From Heyndrickxia sp050281185 (lineage in GTDB: Bacteria > Bacillota > Bacilli > Bacillales > Bacillaceae_C), in assembly GCF_050281185.1 (NCBI RefSeq), contig NZ_JBNNWS010000012.1, forward strand, positions 1 through 64,000: 64,000 nucleotides of DNA, given 5' to 3'. Shown in pieces: positions 1 to 7,358 of this stretch. A program made the translations under genes and the position numbers. The number at the start of each line of letters is the position of its first letter. Position 1 is the first letter of the stretch. Under the pieces are notes generated by a model that saw only the letters and a program-made list of their open reading frames with translations, had not been told where the DNA came from and searched no databases.

Positions 1-43
1 GGTCAGCATACATCCAAAAAGGTAAAAAAGTAAGAAAAATATC

Positions 44-84
44 AAAAGGGGTTCGGAATGTGACCATTTCGAACCCCTTTTGTC
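44..84. terminator. Strong hairpin terminator, probably bidirectional
   Basis: Two 17-bp arms (44-60 and 65-81) pair with one mismatch around a TGAC loop. A-rich and T-rich flanks give a U-run on either strand. It probably ends a gene lying left of the window, and may back up the racE terminator. Confidence 0.75.
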
Positions 85-94
85 TACAATCTGA

Positions 95-120
95 AAAGAC
101 CGATTGTTTATCGGTCTTTC
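95..120 (-). terminator. Intrinsic terminator of racE
   Basis: Perfect 10-bp arms AAAGACCGAT / ATCGGTCTTT surround a 5-nt loop immediately after the racE stop codon. Confidence 0.7.
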
Positions 121-954
121 CTAGTAATTAATTGATTTAGACTTTTCTTGTTGGTTTAATTCTCCATTTTTTAAAGAACAAATCCTATCTAACATACCAA
201 AAAACTGATTATATTTTGATAATGTTTCATTATCATCAACTTTATGACCAGATTTAAAGAATAAAATATTTCCTGTTCCATTATTAATTTGATTTCTTGC
301 TTCGAGAATTCGTTTTAAGTTTTTAGCAGTCCCAATACTTCCAGAAATAATATCCACTTCTTCAGGAAATATTTTCTTTATACTGTTTTCAAAATAAGGG
401 AAATGGGTACATCCAAGAACAATCGTTCCGTATTGCTTTAAATCAAACAAAGATAGTCTCTCTTTTAAATAAGGTACAACTATCTCTTCTCTAAATTCAA
501 AATTCTCAGCGAATTGGACAAGACCTGGAAGAGGTAGACTTTCGACAATATCGTGATGGTCTATACTTTTCACAAGGTTATGAAATTTTTCTTCTCTGAG
601 AGTCAAATTTGTTGCCAACACTAATACCTTTTTTCGCTTTCCCTTACAGCTTTGAACAGCAGGTTTTACAGCTGGCTCAATACCCAAAATAGGGAAGTCA
701 TATTTTTGTCGAAGGTCATCCACTGCGATACTGGTTGCAGTATTACAAGCAATAACTAAGGCTTTGATTCCTTGATTAGCCATAAAGTCAACTGCATTAA
801 ATATATATTCCCTTACCTCTTCTTTTGGTTTTTCACCATATGGAACGTGTAAGGTATCCGCATAAAATATGTAATCTTCATTCGGCAAAAGCCTTAATGC
901 TTGATGAAGTACAGTCATTCCACCTATTCCAGAATCAAAAAAACCTATTTTCAT
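121..954 (-). CDS. racE: Glutamate racemase
   Basis: Converts L-glutamate to D-glutamate for peptidoglycan in the cytoplasm. The N-terminal FFDSGIGG loop, the first catalytic cysteine in ACNTATS and the second in GCTHFPYF are all present, as in the Asp/Glu racemase family. The length of about 277 residues is normal for RacE/MurI. I place the start at the ATG giving MKIGFFDSG; a GTG three codons upstream is possible because neither has a strong Shine-Dalgarno. It appears to be a single-gene unit followed by a tight terminator. Bacilli often carry two paralogues (RacE and YrpC/MurI), so the symbol is less certain than the function. Confidence 0.92.
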   Translation of the reverse strand: MKIGFFDSGIGGMTVLHQALRLLPNEDYIFYADTLHVPYGEKPKEEVREYIFNAVDFMANQGIKALVIACNTATSIAVDDLRQKYDFPILGIEPAVKPAVQSCKGKRKKVLVLATNLTLREEKFHNLVKSIDHHDIVESLPLPGLVQFAENFEFREEIVVPYLKERLSLFDLKQYGTIVLGCTHFPYFENSIKKIFPEEVDIISGSIGTAKNLKRILEARNQINNGTGNILFFKSGHKVDDNETLSKYNQFFGMLDRICSLKNGELNQQEKSKSINY

Positions 955-1069
955 TACTTTCACTCTTTTCCCATATTAATGCCATTAACCACTTATTTAT
1001 ATTACCACATTTTTTATTTACTCCTTAATTCTTCTCAATAAACTGAATGATTAGGTTTAGTAAACATAG

Positions 1070-1104
1070 AAAACGCACAGCAAACCATTTACTGTGCGTT
1101 TTTA
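1070..1104. terminator. Hairpin terminator in the racE-queG gap
   Basis: Arms AAAACGCACAG (1070-1080) and CTGTGCGTTTT (1092-1102) are perfect and end in a T-run. The rest of the roughly 350-bp gap (955-1312) shows no coding signal or repeat that I can recognise. Confidence 0.65.
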
Positions 1105-1312
1105 TGTGAATTCACTTAAATTTTGATTGCTAAATAAGGTGCGAATTGATATGTGAATTGGTGTTTTGCACCCCGCAACCGAACCCGTTATATTTTTCAC
1201 TTTGACTTTTTTAGAGGAAAATTTGTCCGTATAAATATAGTGGTCAGAGCATCTTTTCGTAAATTAAATTCATTATATATTTATTAGGAATTTGAATAGT
1301 ACTAAAAGCTTT

Positions 1313-2440
1313 TTAGATCATAGCTATACCATTTTGTATTTCTTTTAATACTTCTTCATCCGTTTCTTTATTTTTTGCCTTTAGTAAGGATTCTTTCGCT
1401 TCGATACCACCAATTTTACCTAATGCCCATGCGGCCGTTCCACGCAGCTCAGGTCTGGGATCATCTGTAAGCACCTTAATTAAATTTGGAACCGCTGATA
1501 CTTCTTTAAAGTGAGCAAGAGCAATTATTGCATTTCTTTGTATCGGTTTTTTCCCCCGCCATGATCCAGACATCGGTCCATAATTTTCTTTAAAATCACG
1601 ATTACTAATACTTAATAATGGAACCAATTTTGGCTTGGCTTTTTCAGGATCCGGCTCCATTTCCTCGTGAAAATGAAAGTCCATTCCTTTATTTTTAGGA
1701 CAAATGGTTTGACATGTATCACAACCGTATAAACGATTACCCAATTTGACTCGAAACTCTTCTTCTAAAAATCCTTTTGTCTGTGTTAAAAAGGCAATAC
1801 AGCGCTGTGCATTGAGTTGACCACCTTGCACTAAAGCACCTGTGGGACATGCATCAATACACTTATTACATGACCCACACTGATCTTCCATTGGTTCATC
1901 TGGTTCAAACGGAAGACTGGTAATCATTTCGCCTAAATACACGTAAGAACCAAATTCAGGTGTTATAATTGAGCAGTTTTTCCCGCTCCAACCGATCCCT
2001 GCTCTCTCCGCAACAGCTCGGTCAACTAATTCACCTGTATCAACCATAGACTTAAATCTTGCTTGAGGAGCTTTTTCCAAGATAAATTGTTCAAGAAGCT
2101 TTAATTTTTCACGTAAAATCGCGTGATAATCAATTCCCCATGAGGCTCGACAAAAAATGCCGCGTCTATCCCCTTTTTTTCCTTGTGGAGCACCGCTCAT
2201 TTTTGAAGGATAGGCTAGCGCTATTGCGATAATTGATCTTGGCTCATCAAAAATTAGTGAAGGTTTTACACGTTTCTCAATATCCTTTTCCTCGAAACCG
2301 GATTGATATCCGAGCTCTTGCTGACGGATTAATCTATTTTTCATTTCAGTAAATGGAGCTGCCGTAGTGAATCCAATCTTATCAATTCCAATGGTCTTAC
2401 TGTATGAAATAATTTCATCTTTTAATTGTGTCATATTCAT
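1313..2440 (-). CDS. queG: Epoxyqueuosine reductase QueG
   Basis: Cobalamin- and [4Fe-4S]-dependent enzyme for the last step of queuosine synthesis in tRNA, reducing epoxyqueuosine to queuosine. Two ferredoxin-like cluster motifs are visible, CGSCNKCIDACPTG and CDTCQTICPKN. Upstream of them is the conserved segment VDTGELVDRAVAERAGIGW, which holds the family's catalytic Asp. The C-terminal ~80 residues are HEAT-like repeats, as in Bacillus QueG. The 375-residue length is typical. The ATG is preceded by a near-perfect AAGGAGGT box. Confidence 0.93.
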   Translation of the reverse strand: MNMTQLKDEIISYSKTIGIDKIGFTTAAPFTEMKNRLIRQQELGYQSGFEEKDIEKRVKPSLIFDEPRSIIAIALAYPSKMSGAPQGKKGDRRGIFCRASWGIDYHAILREKLKLLEQFILEKAPQARFKSMVDTGELVDRAVAERAGIGWSGKNCSIITPEFGSYVYLGEMITSLPFEPDEPMEDQCGSCNKCIDACPTGALVQGGQLNAQRCIAFLTQTKGFLEEEFRVKLGNRLYGCDTCQTICPKNKGMDFHFHEEMEPDPEKAKPKLVPLLSISNRDFKENYGPMSGSWRGKKPIQRNAIIALAHFKEVSAVPNLIKVLTDDPRPELRGTAAWALGKIGGIEAKESLLKAKNKETDEEVLKEIQNGIAMI

Positions 2441-2524
2441 TTAGGTACCTCCTTTCTTTTTTAGTATTTATATATATCTTGTTTAAGGACTTTTTTCTTA
2501 GAAAGTATTAACAGAATAATTTTC

Positions 2525-2580
2525 CGTACAATAAAAAAACGCAATACCCCGTTCTTCATGGAAACGAAACACTGCGTTAA
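2525..2580 (-). terminator. Probable terminator downstream of tRNA-Gly
   Basis: On the minus strand an AACGCAGT arm pairs with ATTGCGTT across a long loop and is followed by a run of T. The stem is imperfect. An ORF read across this stretch is a shadow of the tRNA and terminator. Confidence 0.45.
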
Positions 2581-2595
2581 TCGCAAAATTATGTA

Positions 2596-2669
2596 TGGAG
2601 CGGGTGATGGGAATCGAACCCACGACAACAGCTTGGAAGGCTGTAGTTTTACCACTAAACTACACCCGC
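2596..2669 (-). tRNA. tRNA-Gly (anticodon TCC)
   Basis: A 74-nt cloverleaf on the minus strand starts GCGGGTGTAG and ends in an encoded CCA. The acceptor stem is GCGGGTG/CACCCGC, the anticodon stem ACAGC/GCTGT encloses loop CTTCCAA, and the T-arm carries GGTTCGATTCC. Loop positions 3-5 give anticodon TCC. It stands alone between queG and the GTP cyclohydrolase gene. Confidence 0.96.
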
Positions 2670-2810
2670 ATTAATTATTTTAAAATAAACTTGTCCTTTA
2701 ATCGACTTTTTTATTATACTAAGTTCTTTCTCATTTTTCAAGTGTTTTTTTATTTTTTTATTGCTTAATGTGAAATTGCTTTGTTAAACCATGTGTTATT
2801 CTAAATAAAA

Positions 2811-2878
2811 TCCTGTGGAGCAAGCGTTCAGCTAGTTATACTTACGTATATAAATCGCTGAACGCATGCCCCACAGGA
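2811..2878. repeat. Long imperfect inverted repeat (22-bp arms)
   Basis: Arms 2811-2832 (TCCTGTGG...GCGTTCAGC) and 2857-2878 pair with two mismatches around a 24-nt AT-rich loop containing TACGTA. It lies 3' of the ribA-like gene and may terminate it, although the long GC-rich arms look more like a dispersed palindromic repeat. No second copy occurs in the window. Confidence 0.6.
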
Positions 2879-2924
2879 AAATTTACAAAGTCAGAAAAAT
2901 TTACAGAAAACTGCATTTTTCATT

Positions 2925-3665
2925 TTATGCTTCAATCGTTTCTTTATCAGGGATATGACCTGACTTTTGAACCTTTGTCTCTAAATAAAAAGAATTATAA
3001 TCTGATTTATCTCCCCATAAAGGAATATGTTTATCAGAAACTAATCCATATTCTTTTAATGCCGCAAGCTTCTTTGGATTATTCGTAATCAATGTAACCT
3101 GTTTTGAACGAAGTGCTTGAAGCACTCGAATGGCCTCATCATATGAACGGCTATCATCTTTAAATCCTAATGCTGTATTCGCCTCGACCGTATCGAAACC
3201 CTCTTGTTGCAAAAGGTAGGCTAATGATTTTGAAAATAGCCCAATTCCCCTGCCTTCATGGTTAGCAAGATAAAAAATAGCTCCGCTTTTATTATCGACA
3301 ATCATTTTCATTGATTGCCTCAATTGGTAACCACAATCACAGCGCTTGCTTCCAAATATATCCCCCGTATGGCAAATACTATGAAATCTAATTAATGCAT
3401 CCTCTGATTCTTTAAAGTTTCCATAAACAAGAATAGAAGATTGCTGTAAGGAAGCTAAATCATAGGTTGCTAATGAATCGAGAATTTCCTCTTTAGTAAC
3501 CGTATTTTCTAAAACTAGCCATGTATACCAATGAAAATGGACAACCTGCTCATCTAATTGAACGGGCAAATTGATCGGTCCAACTAAACAAATATCCTTC
3601 TTATCTGGCTGTGAAATAATGTTCATTTTATCTATAAGAAGATGTTTAACTTCTGATGAAATCAT
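2925..3665 (-). CDS. Stand-alone GTP cyclohydrolase II (RibA-type)
   Basis: Family reaction: GTP to 2,5-diamino-6-ribosylamino-pyrimidinone 5'-phosphate, formate and pyrophosphate, the first step of riboflavin synthesis. The zinc site HSICHTGDIFGSKRCDCG, the HEGRGIGL loop, the FKDDSR segment and TNNPKK match the catalytic parts of E. coli RibA. Unlike the usual Bacillus RibBA there is no DHBP synthase domain, and about 70 unfamiliar residues precede the zinc site. I chose the ATG giving MISSEVK because GAGGAG sits 6 nt upstream. It is not next to other rib genes, so it may be a secondary or regulated enzyme. Confidence 0.85.
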   Translation of the reverse strand: MISSEVKHLLIDKMNIISQPDKKDICLVGPINLPVQLDEQVVHFHWYTWLVLENTVTKEEILDSLATYDLASLQQSSILVYGNFKESEDALIRFHSICHTGDIFGSKRCDCGYQLRQSMKMIVDNKSGAIFYLANHEGRGIGLFSKSLAYLLQQEGFDTVEANTALGFKDDSRSYDEAIRVLQALRSKQVTLITNNPKKLAALKEYGLVSDKHIPLWGDKSDYNSFYLETKVQKSGHIPDKETIEA

Positions 3666-3779
3666 TGTTTTCTCCTCTTTTATGATCATATTCTATAACG
3701 TAAAGCAAGTTTATTATAAGAAATAATATGGGTCAAGGAAATAGTTCTTCCTTGACCTTCAAGGAGAATAATGACGTTA

Positions 3780-5123
3780 CTAAATATGAAGCAATATTTT
3801 TGCTAATGTAAAATAAATAATCAAACCTGTTCCATCGACTAAAGTCGTAATAAACGGACCAGAAACAACAGCAGGGTCAATTTTCAATTTATGCAGAATC
3901 ATAGGTAAAATGGCAGCTACTGTTGATGCCCAAATGACAATAAATAGAGCGGATATGGCTACAACAGCACCGATGTTAATGTCTACTCCTAGAAAAAATG
4001 CTCTTATTAGTGCAACAACCCCCATTGTAATACCAAGAAAAAAACCAGTTGCTACTTCTTTTCTAAAAACTTTAAACATATCATTAAATTGTACTTCTCC
4101 GACTGCCAAGGCACGAACTAATGTCGTTACGGTTTGTGATCCAGTATTACCGCCTGTTCCTATTAACAAGGGAACAAAAAAGGCTAGAGCAATTTGCTCA
4201 GATAATGTGTCTTCATAATGTCTTAGTACTGTACCTGTATAAGCTTCTGCAATAAATAAAATTAATAACCAGCCAATTCTTTTTCTAAACAGACCCCAAA
4301 TAGAGTTTTTAAAATACGGCTCAGCTAATGGCTGGCTTCCACCTAGCTTTTGAAAGTCTTCTGTTGCTTCTTCATGAATAACATCAATCAAATCATCAAC
4401 GGTAAGAATTCCAATCATTCGCTGATCATGGGCTACTACCGGTATAGCGACAAGGTCATAATTTGATAAAATATCTGCAGCTTCTTCTTGATGTATATCA
4501 ACTGTTACCGAAATAGGGTCTTCTTGTATAATTTCTCCTAACTTTGTTCCTGACTTTGCTAAAATAATTTCTTTCAACGAAACAACACCAACAAGCTCTC
4601 CACGGCTTCCTAACACGTAAATGTATGAGACAATCTCCGCCTCATGACCAACTTTTCTAACGTGCTGCAATGCTTGATCAACCGTCCAATTAATTCTTGC
4701 TGCAATATAATCAACTGTCGCCAACCTTCCTGCCGTATTTGGTTCGTAATTCATAAGTGTATTAATTTTTTTTCGATAATCATCAGGCAAGAATTCCATT
4801 AATTTTTTTGCCTGATGCGGGTGTATCGATAAAAGCAAATTTACAATCGTGTCACTAGACATCTCATTTAAAAGTGATGAAGTAAATTTATCCTTTATAC
4901 GATGCAAAACTTTATACTGTAGCTCTGGCTCTAAATATTCAAGAATCTCTGCCCCTAATTGAATTGGAACAATCGAAATAAACACTAATTGTTCATCTTG
5001 TTCTAATTCTACTAATATTGATGCAATATCATATGGTTGTAAATGAGATACAAACTCATTAATATTTTCTAAATTTTTTTCTTGTAAAATTAATTTGAGT
5101 TCATGGATTTTGTTTTCCATCAT
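3780..5123 (-). CDS. mgtE: Magnesium transporter MgtE
   Basis: Mg2+ channel/transporter of the plasma membrane. The order is an N-terminal helical MgtE_N domain (about residues 10-130), a CBS pair (about 135-255, with VVSLKEI and ILTVDDLIDVI), and a C-terminal membrane domain of five helices containing the conserved GTGGNTGSQ stretch. About 447 residues is typical. The GGAGG box sits 4-7 nt before tandem ATGs; I take the first (5123), and the second would shorten the protein by one residue. The gene lies behind an M-box riboswitch, so Mg2+ should repress it. Confidence 0.94.
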   Translation of the reverse strand: MMENKIHELKLILQEKNLENINEFVSHLQPYDIASILVELEQDEQLVFISIVPIQLGAEILEYLEPELQYKVLHRIKDKFTSSLLNEMSSDTIVNLLLSIHPHQAKKLMEFLPDDYRKKINTLMNYEPNTAGRLATVDYIAARINWTVDQALQHVRKVGHEAEIVSYIYVLGSRGELVGVVSLKEIILAKSGTKLGEIIQEDPISVTVDIHQEEAADILSNYDLVAIPVVAHDQRMIGILTVDDLIDVIHEEATEDFQKLGGSQPLAEPYFKNSIWGLFRKRIGWLLILFIAEAYTGTVLRHYEDTLSEQIALAFFVPLLIGTGGNTGSQTVTTLVRALAVGEVQFNDMFKVFRKEVATGFFLGITMGVVALIRAFFLGVDINIGAVVAISALFIVIWASTVAAILPMILHKLKIDPAVVSGPFITTLVDGTGLIIYFTLAKILLHI

Positions 5124-5143
5124 CTTTCCTCCATTCATCTTAC

Positions 5144-5260
5144 TTACTTCGATGCAGTGAAAAGAGTTCTCAGTGATATGAAAGACGAAGACTGAAAAGC
5201 CACTTCACAATCTGCACGATTTACTATATTTACATGTAACATACTGGGCCCCTCGTCCAT
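5144..5260 (-). CDS. Small ORF (38 codons) between the M-box terminator and mgtE
   Basis: An ATG 6-7 nt after GGAGGTG opens a 38-codon frame (MDEGPSMLHVNIV...), which stops about 20 bp before the mgtE start. It lies after the riboswitch terminator, so it would be made only when the switch is open. I recognise no family. It could be a leader peptide coupled to mgtE, a small regulatory protein, or a chance frame; the strong ribosome binding site is the main argument for translation. Confidence 0.45.
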   Translation of the reverse strand: MDEGPSMLHVNIVNRADCEVAFQSSSFISLRTLFTASK

Positions 5261-5283
5261 CAACATCACCTCCAAGATTAAGG

Positions 5284-5328
5284 AAAAACAAAAATAGCCT
5301 TTATTTCTCAACAAGAAGAAATAAAGGC
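5284..5328 (-). terminator. Riboswitch-controlled terminator before mgtE
   Basis: Perfect 12-bp arms GCCTTTATTTCT / AGAAATAAAGGC enclose an 8-nt loop. They are followed on the minus strand by a T-rich tract, about 70 nt downstream of the M-box aptamer. This is the expected expression platform. An 8-bp repeat TAAAAGCT/AGCTTTTA between aptamer and terminator could take part in the switch. Confidence 0.85.
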
Positions 5329-5398
5329 GTTTTGTGATCATCAAAGAACCGTAAAAGCTACAATGTTTCATAAATAAACAAAGCTTTTATGGTTATCA

Positions 5399-5560
5399 CC
5401 AGTTTCCCTCGTTGAGCTTTAGCACTGTATAGCATAGGTTTAATAACCAGCTACGTTAAGAAAGACCTTATCTCGACCTTTCCTGTTGACCCATTGGCGT
5501 CTCTCGACATTTTTGGGCAGCAGCGTTTCTCTATACAGGAGCCTCACCTAACAGAACTTA
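5399..5560 (-). ncRNA. M-box (ykoK) magnesium riboswitch
   Basis: Read on the minus strand, the segment has the M-box landmarks in order: GTTAGGTGAGGCTCC, CGCTGCTGCCCAAAAATGTC, GACGCCAATGGGTCAACAG, then GCTGG, CCTATGC, and ACAGTGCTAAAGCTCAACGAG. The M-box senses Mg2+ and terminates transcription when Mg2+ is high. It sits in the 5' leader of mgtE with a terminator in between, the standard arrangement in bacilli. Confidence 0.95.
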
Positions 5561-5746
5561 GATTAACTATTAAGCTATTTACACTATATGCTTCATTTTT
5601 TAAAACGTCAACAGCATTTGTCCTATATTCCTATTTTTAAAGAAAAATTTACATTTTTCATGTTTTAGTAGAATAATTAAGATTGTATTTTAAATTTACA
5701 TAATTTTGTATACTATAATCAAAGACCATATCTTGGAGTGGGTAGC

Positions 5747-6601
5747 ATGAGGAAAGATTCATCGAACTTTTATTTACATGAAAAAAGCAATGAATTTTAT
5801 TGGGAAGGTAATGGACAGCTTTCCATTAAAACGTTTACCAATGGAAAAGCACATTACAAAACGAATAAAGGCTTCTTTGCAGTTGAGGAGGATAGATACC
5901 TCCTGCTAAATGAAGGACCATACACGATTTCTATTGAAGAAGATAAGGAAGTTGAGTCATTTTGTATTTTTTTCAAAGATCAATTTGCAGAGGAAGTTTT
6001 AAGAACTATATATGATTCTACCGAAAAACTGCTTACCGATCCTTATAAAGATAACACTCCAATTGGTTTTTTTGAAAAAACATATCAAAGTACTCTCCTA
6101 TCGAATCAAATTCAACTATTTAAAAACAATCTGTCAATGTTTCAAAATGATTTGTTATGGAAAGAGGAACAGTTTTACAAATTGATGCAAACCGTTATCG
6201 GTGTACATCAAAATACATTGAAAGAAATATGTTCTTTAAGTGCACTAAGAGCCTCTACCCGTGAAGAGATCTATCGAAGGATAAATATTGCACACGATTA
6301 TATTCGAGCATTTTATCATCGACCGATCACTCTTCAAGATATTTCAAAAATTGCTTGTTTATCACCGAACCATCTTTTAAGAAACTATTCCGAAGTTTTC
6401 GGGAGCTCACCTCATCAACACATAACGGAATTAAGACTTTTAAAAGCAAAGAAACTGCTGAGAAATTTAGAATACAGCATCACTGATATTACCTTTGAAA
6501 TAGGACTTAACAACCCTGTTTCTTTTAGTAAAATGTTTAAAAAGCATGAAGGTATGTCTCCAATGCAATATCGAAAAAAAGTGATTATGGATAAGAATTA
6601 A
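5747..6601 (+). CDS. AraC-family transcriptional regulator
   Basis: DNA-binding regulator of 284 residues. The C-terminal ~100 residues form the double helix-turn-helix of AraC/XylS proteins (ITLQDISKIACLSPNHLLRNY, then ITDITFEIGLNNPVSFSKMF and GMSPMQYRK). The N-terminal ~170 residues look like a cupin-type sensor arm (YLLLNEGPYTI), but no ligand can be read from the sequence. The ATG at 5747 is 8 nt after TTGGAG; an in-frame GTG lies 9 nt upstream. The VOC gene follows 49 bp downstream on the same strand and is the likely partner or target. Confidence 0.9.
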   Translation: MRKDSSNFYLHEKSNEFYWEGNGQLSIKTFTNGKAHYKTNKGFFAVEEDRYLLLNEGPYTISIEEDKEVESFCIFFKDQFAEEVLRTIYDSTEKLLTDPYKDNTPIGFFEKTYQSTLLSNQIQLFKNNLSMFQNDLLWKEEQFYKLMQTVIGVHQNTLKEICSLSALRASTREEIYRRINIAHDYIRAFYHRPITLQDISKIACLSPNHLLRNYSEVFGSSPHQHITELRLLKAKKLLRNLEYSITDITFEIGLNNPVSFSKMFKKHEGMSPMQYRKKVIMDKN

Positions 6602-6650
6602 TGGTATCTCTGTTTTATCATAAAAAGAGAAGAAGAATTTTAGAGGAGAG

Positions 6651-7034
6651 ATGAAATTGGAAACAAACACAATACAAAAAGTAGGACAAATAGGTGTTCC
6701 TGTGAAAAATTTAGACCATGCTATTTCCTTTTATAAAGATAAATTAGGACTGACTCTACTATTTAATACGGATAATATGGCATTCTTTGATTGTAATGGT
6801 CTTCGCCTTCTACTTAGTCTTCCTGAAAAGGAGGAGTTCGCTTATTCTAGTTCAGTTATCTACTTTCAAGTAGAGGATATAAAGAAATCATATGAAGATC
6901 TAGTAAGTAAAGGCGTCACATTTATTGATGAGCCCCATTTAGTTGCAAAAATGGGACAAACAGAAACCTGGATGGCATTCTTTCATGATTCAGAAAAAAA
7001 TACTCATGCATTGATGAGTGAAATACAAGTATAA
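6651..7034 (+). CDS. VOC (glyoxalase/bleomycin-resistance fold) protein
   Basis: 127-residue single-domain protein of the vicinal oxygen chelate superfamily. The opening VGQIGVPVKNLDHAISFYKDKLGL and the ending WMAFFHDSEKNTHALMSE are the classic beta-alpha-beta-beta-beta pattern with metal-ligand positions. Substrate cannot be assigned; members include glyoxalase I-like, dioxygenase-like and antibiotic-binding proteins. It is preceded by GAGGAG and probably co-transcribed with the AraC gene, ending at a strong terminator. Confidence 0.85.
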   Translation: MKLETNTIQKVGQIGVPVKNLDHAISFYKDKLGLTLLFNTDNMAFFDCNGLRLLLSLPEKEEFAYSSSVIYFQVEDIKKSYEDLVSKGVTFIDEPHLVAKMGQTETWMAFFHDSEKNTHALMSEIQV

Positions 7035-7042
7035 AAAAGAAG

Positions 7043-7077
7043 AATCGAAGGATACAAAAGTATCCTTCGATTTTTTA
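7043..7077 (+). terminator. Intrinsic terminator of the AraC-VOC unit
   Basis: Perfect 13-bp arms AATCGAAGGATAC / GTATCCTTCGATT with a 4-nt loop are followed by TTTTTTATT, just after the VOC stop codon. Confidence 0.9.
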
Positions 7078-7136
7078 TTGATTTATATTCTTTTAGTGAA
7101 TTGAAACTGGTTCTCTTATCCCATATTTTTAATAAA

Positions 7137-7358
7137 GGCTGTTTTTGTAAACTTTGTTGCTCTTGAACAAGGAGTGGTTGATTTCCACTCCAGGATGCTC
7201 GCTTTCCGCGGGGCTGGCGGTGAGCCTCCTCGGTGCACGCCTCCTGCGGGGTATCACCTGTCCCGCTGATCCCGCAGGAGTCTCGCACCTTCCATTCCAA
7301 TCAACCCGTATATCAACAGTTTGCGTTTTCAAAAACAACAATCTTTTAAAGAAGAGCC
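7137..7358 (+). mobile_element. MITE-like element, copy A, with GC-rich bacilli repeat inside
   Basis: A 222-bp element starts GGCTGTTTTTGTAAAC and ends AAAGAAGAGCC, flanked by a perfect 8-bp duplication TTAATAAA (7129-7136 and 7359-7366). The termini match copies B, C and D. Its centre differs: a GC-rich, strongly structured block (about 7175-7310, with GCTCGCTTTCCGCGGGG and CCCGCTGATCCCGCAGGAG) that I recall as a dispersed repeat in many Bacillus genomes. Its right end runs into the 3' end of the methyltransferase gene. Confidence 0.8.

Noticed and set aside
2461..2655. 64-codon minus-strand frame
   Set aside because: It runs through the tRNA-Gly gene and its terminator and has no ribosome site.
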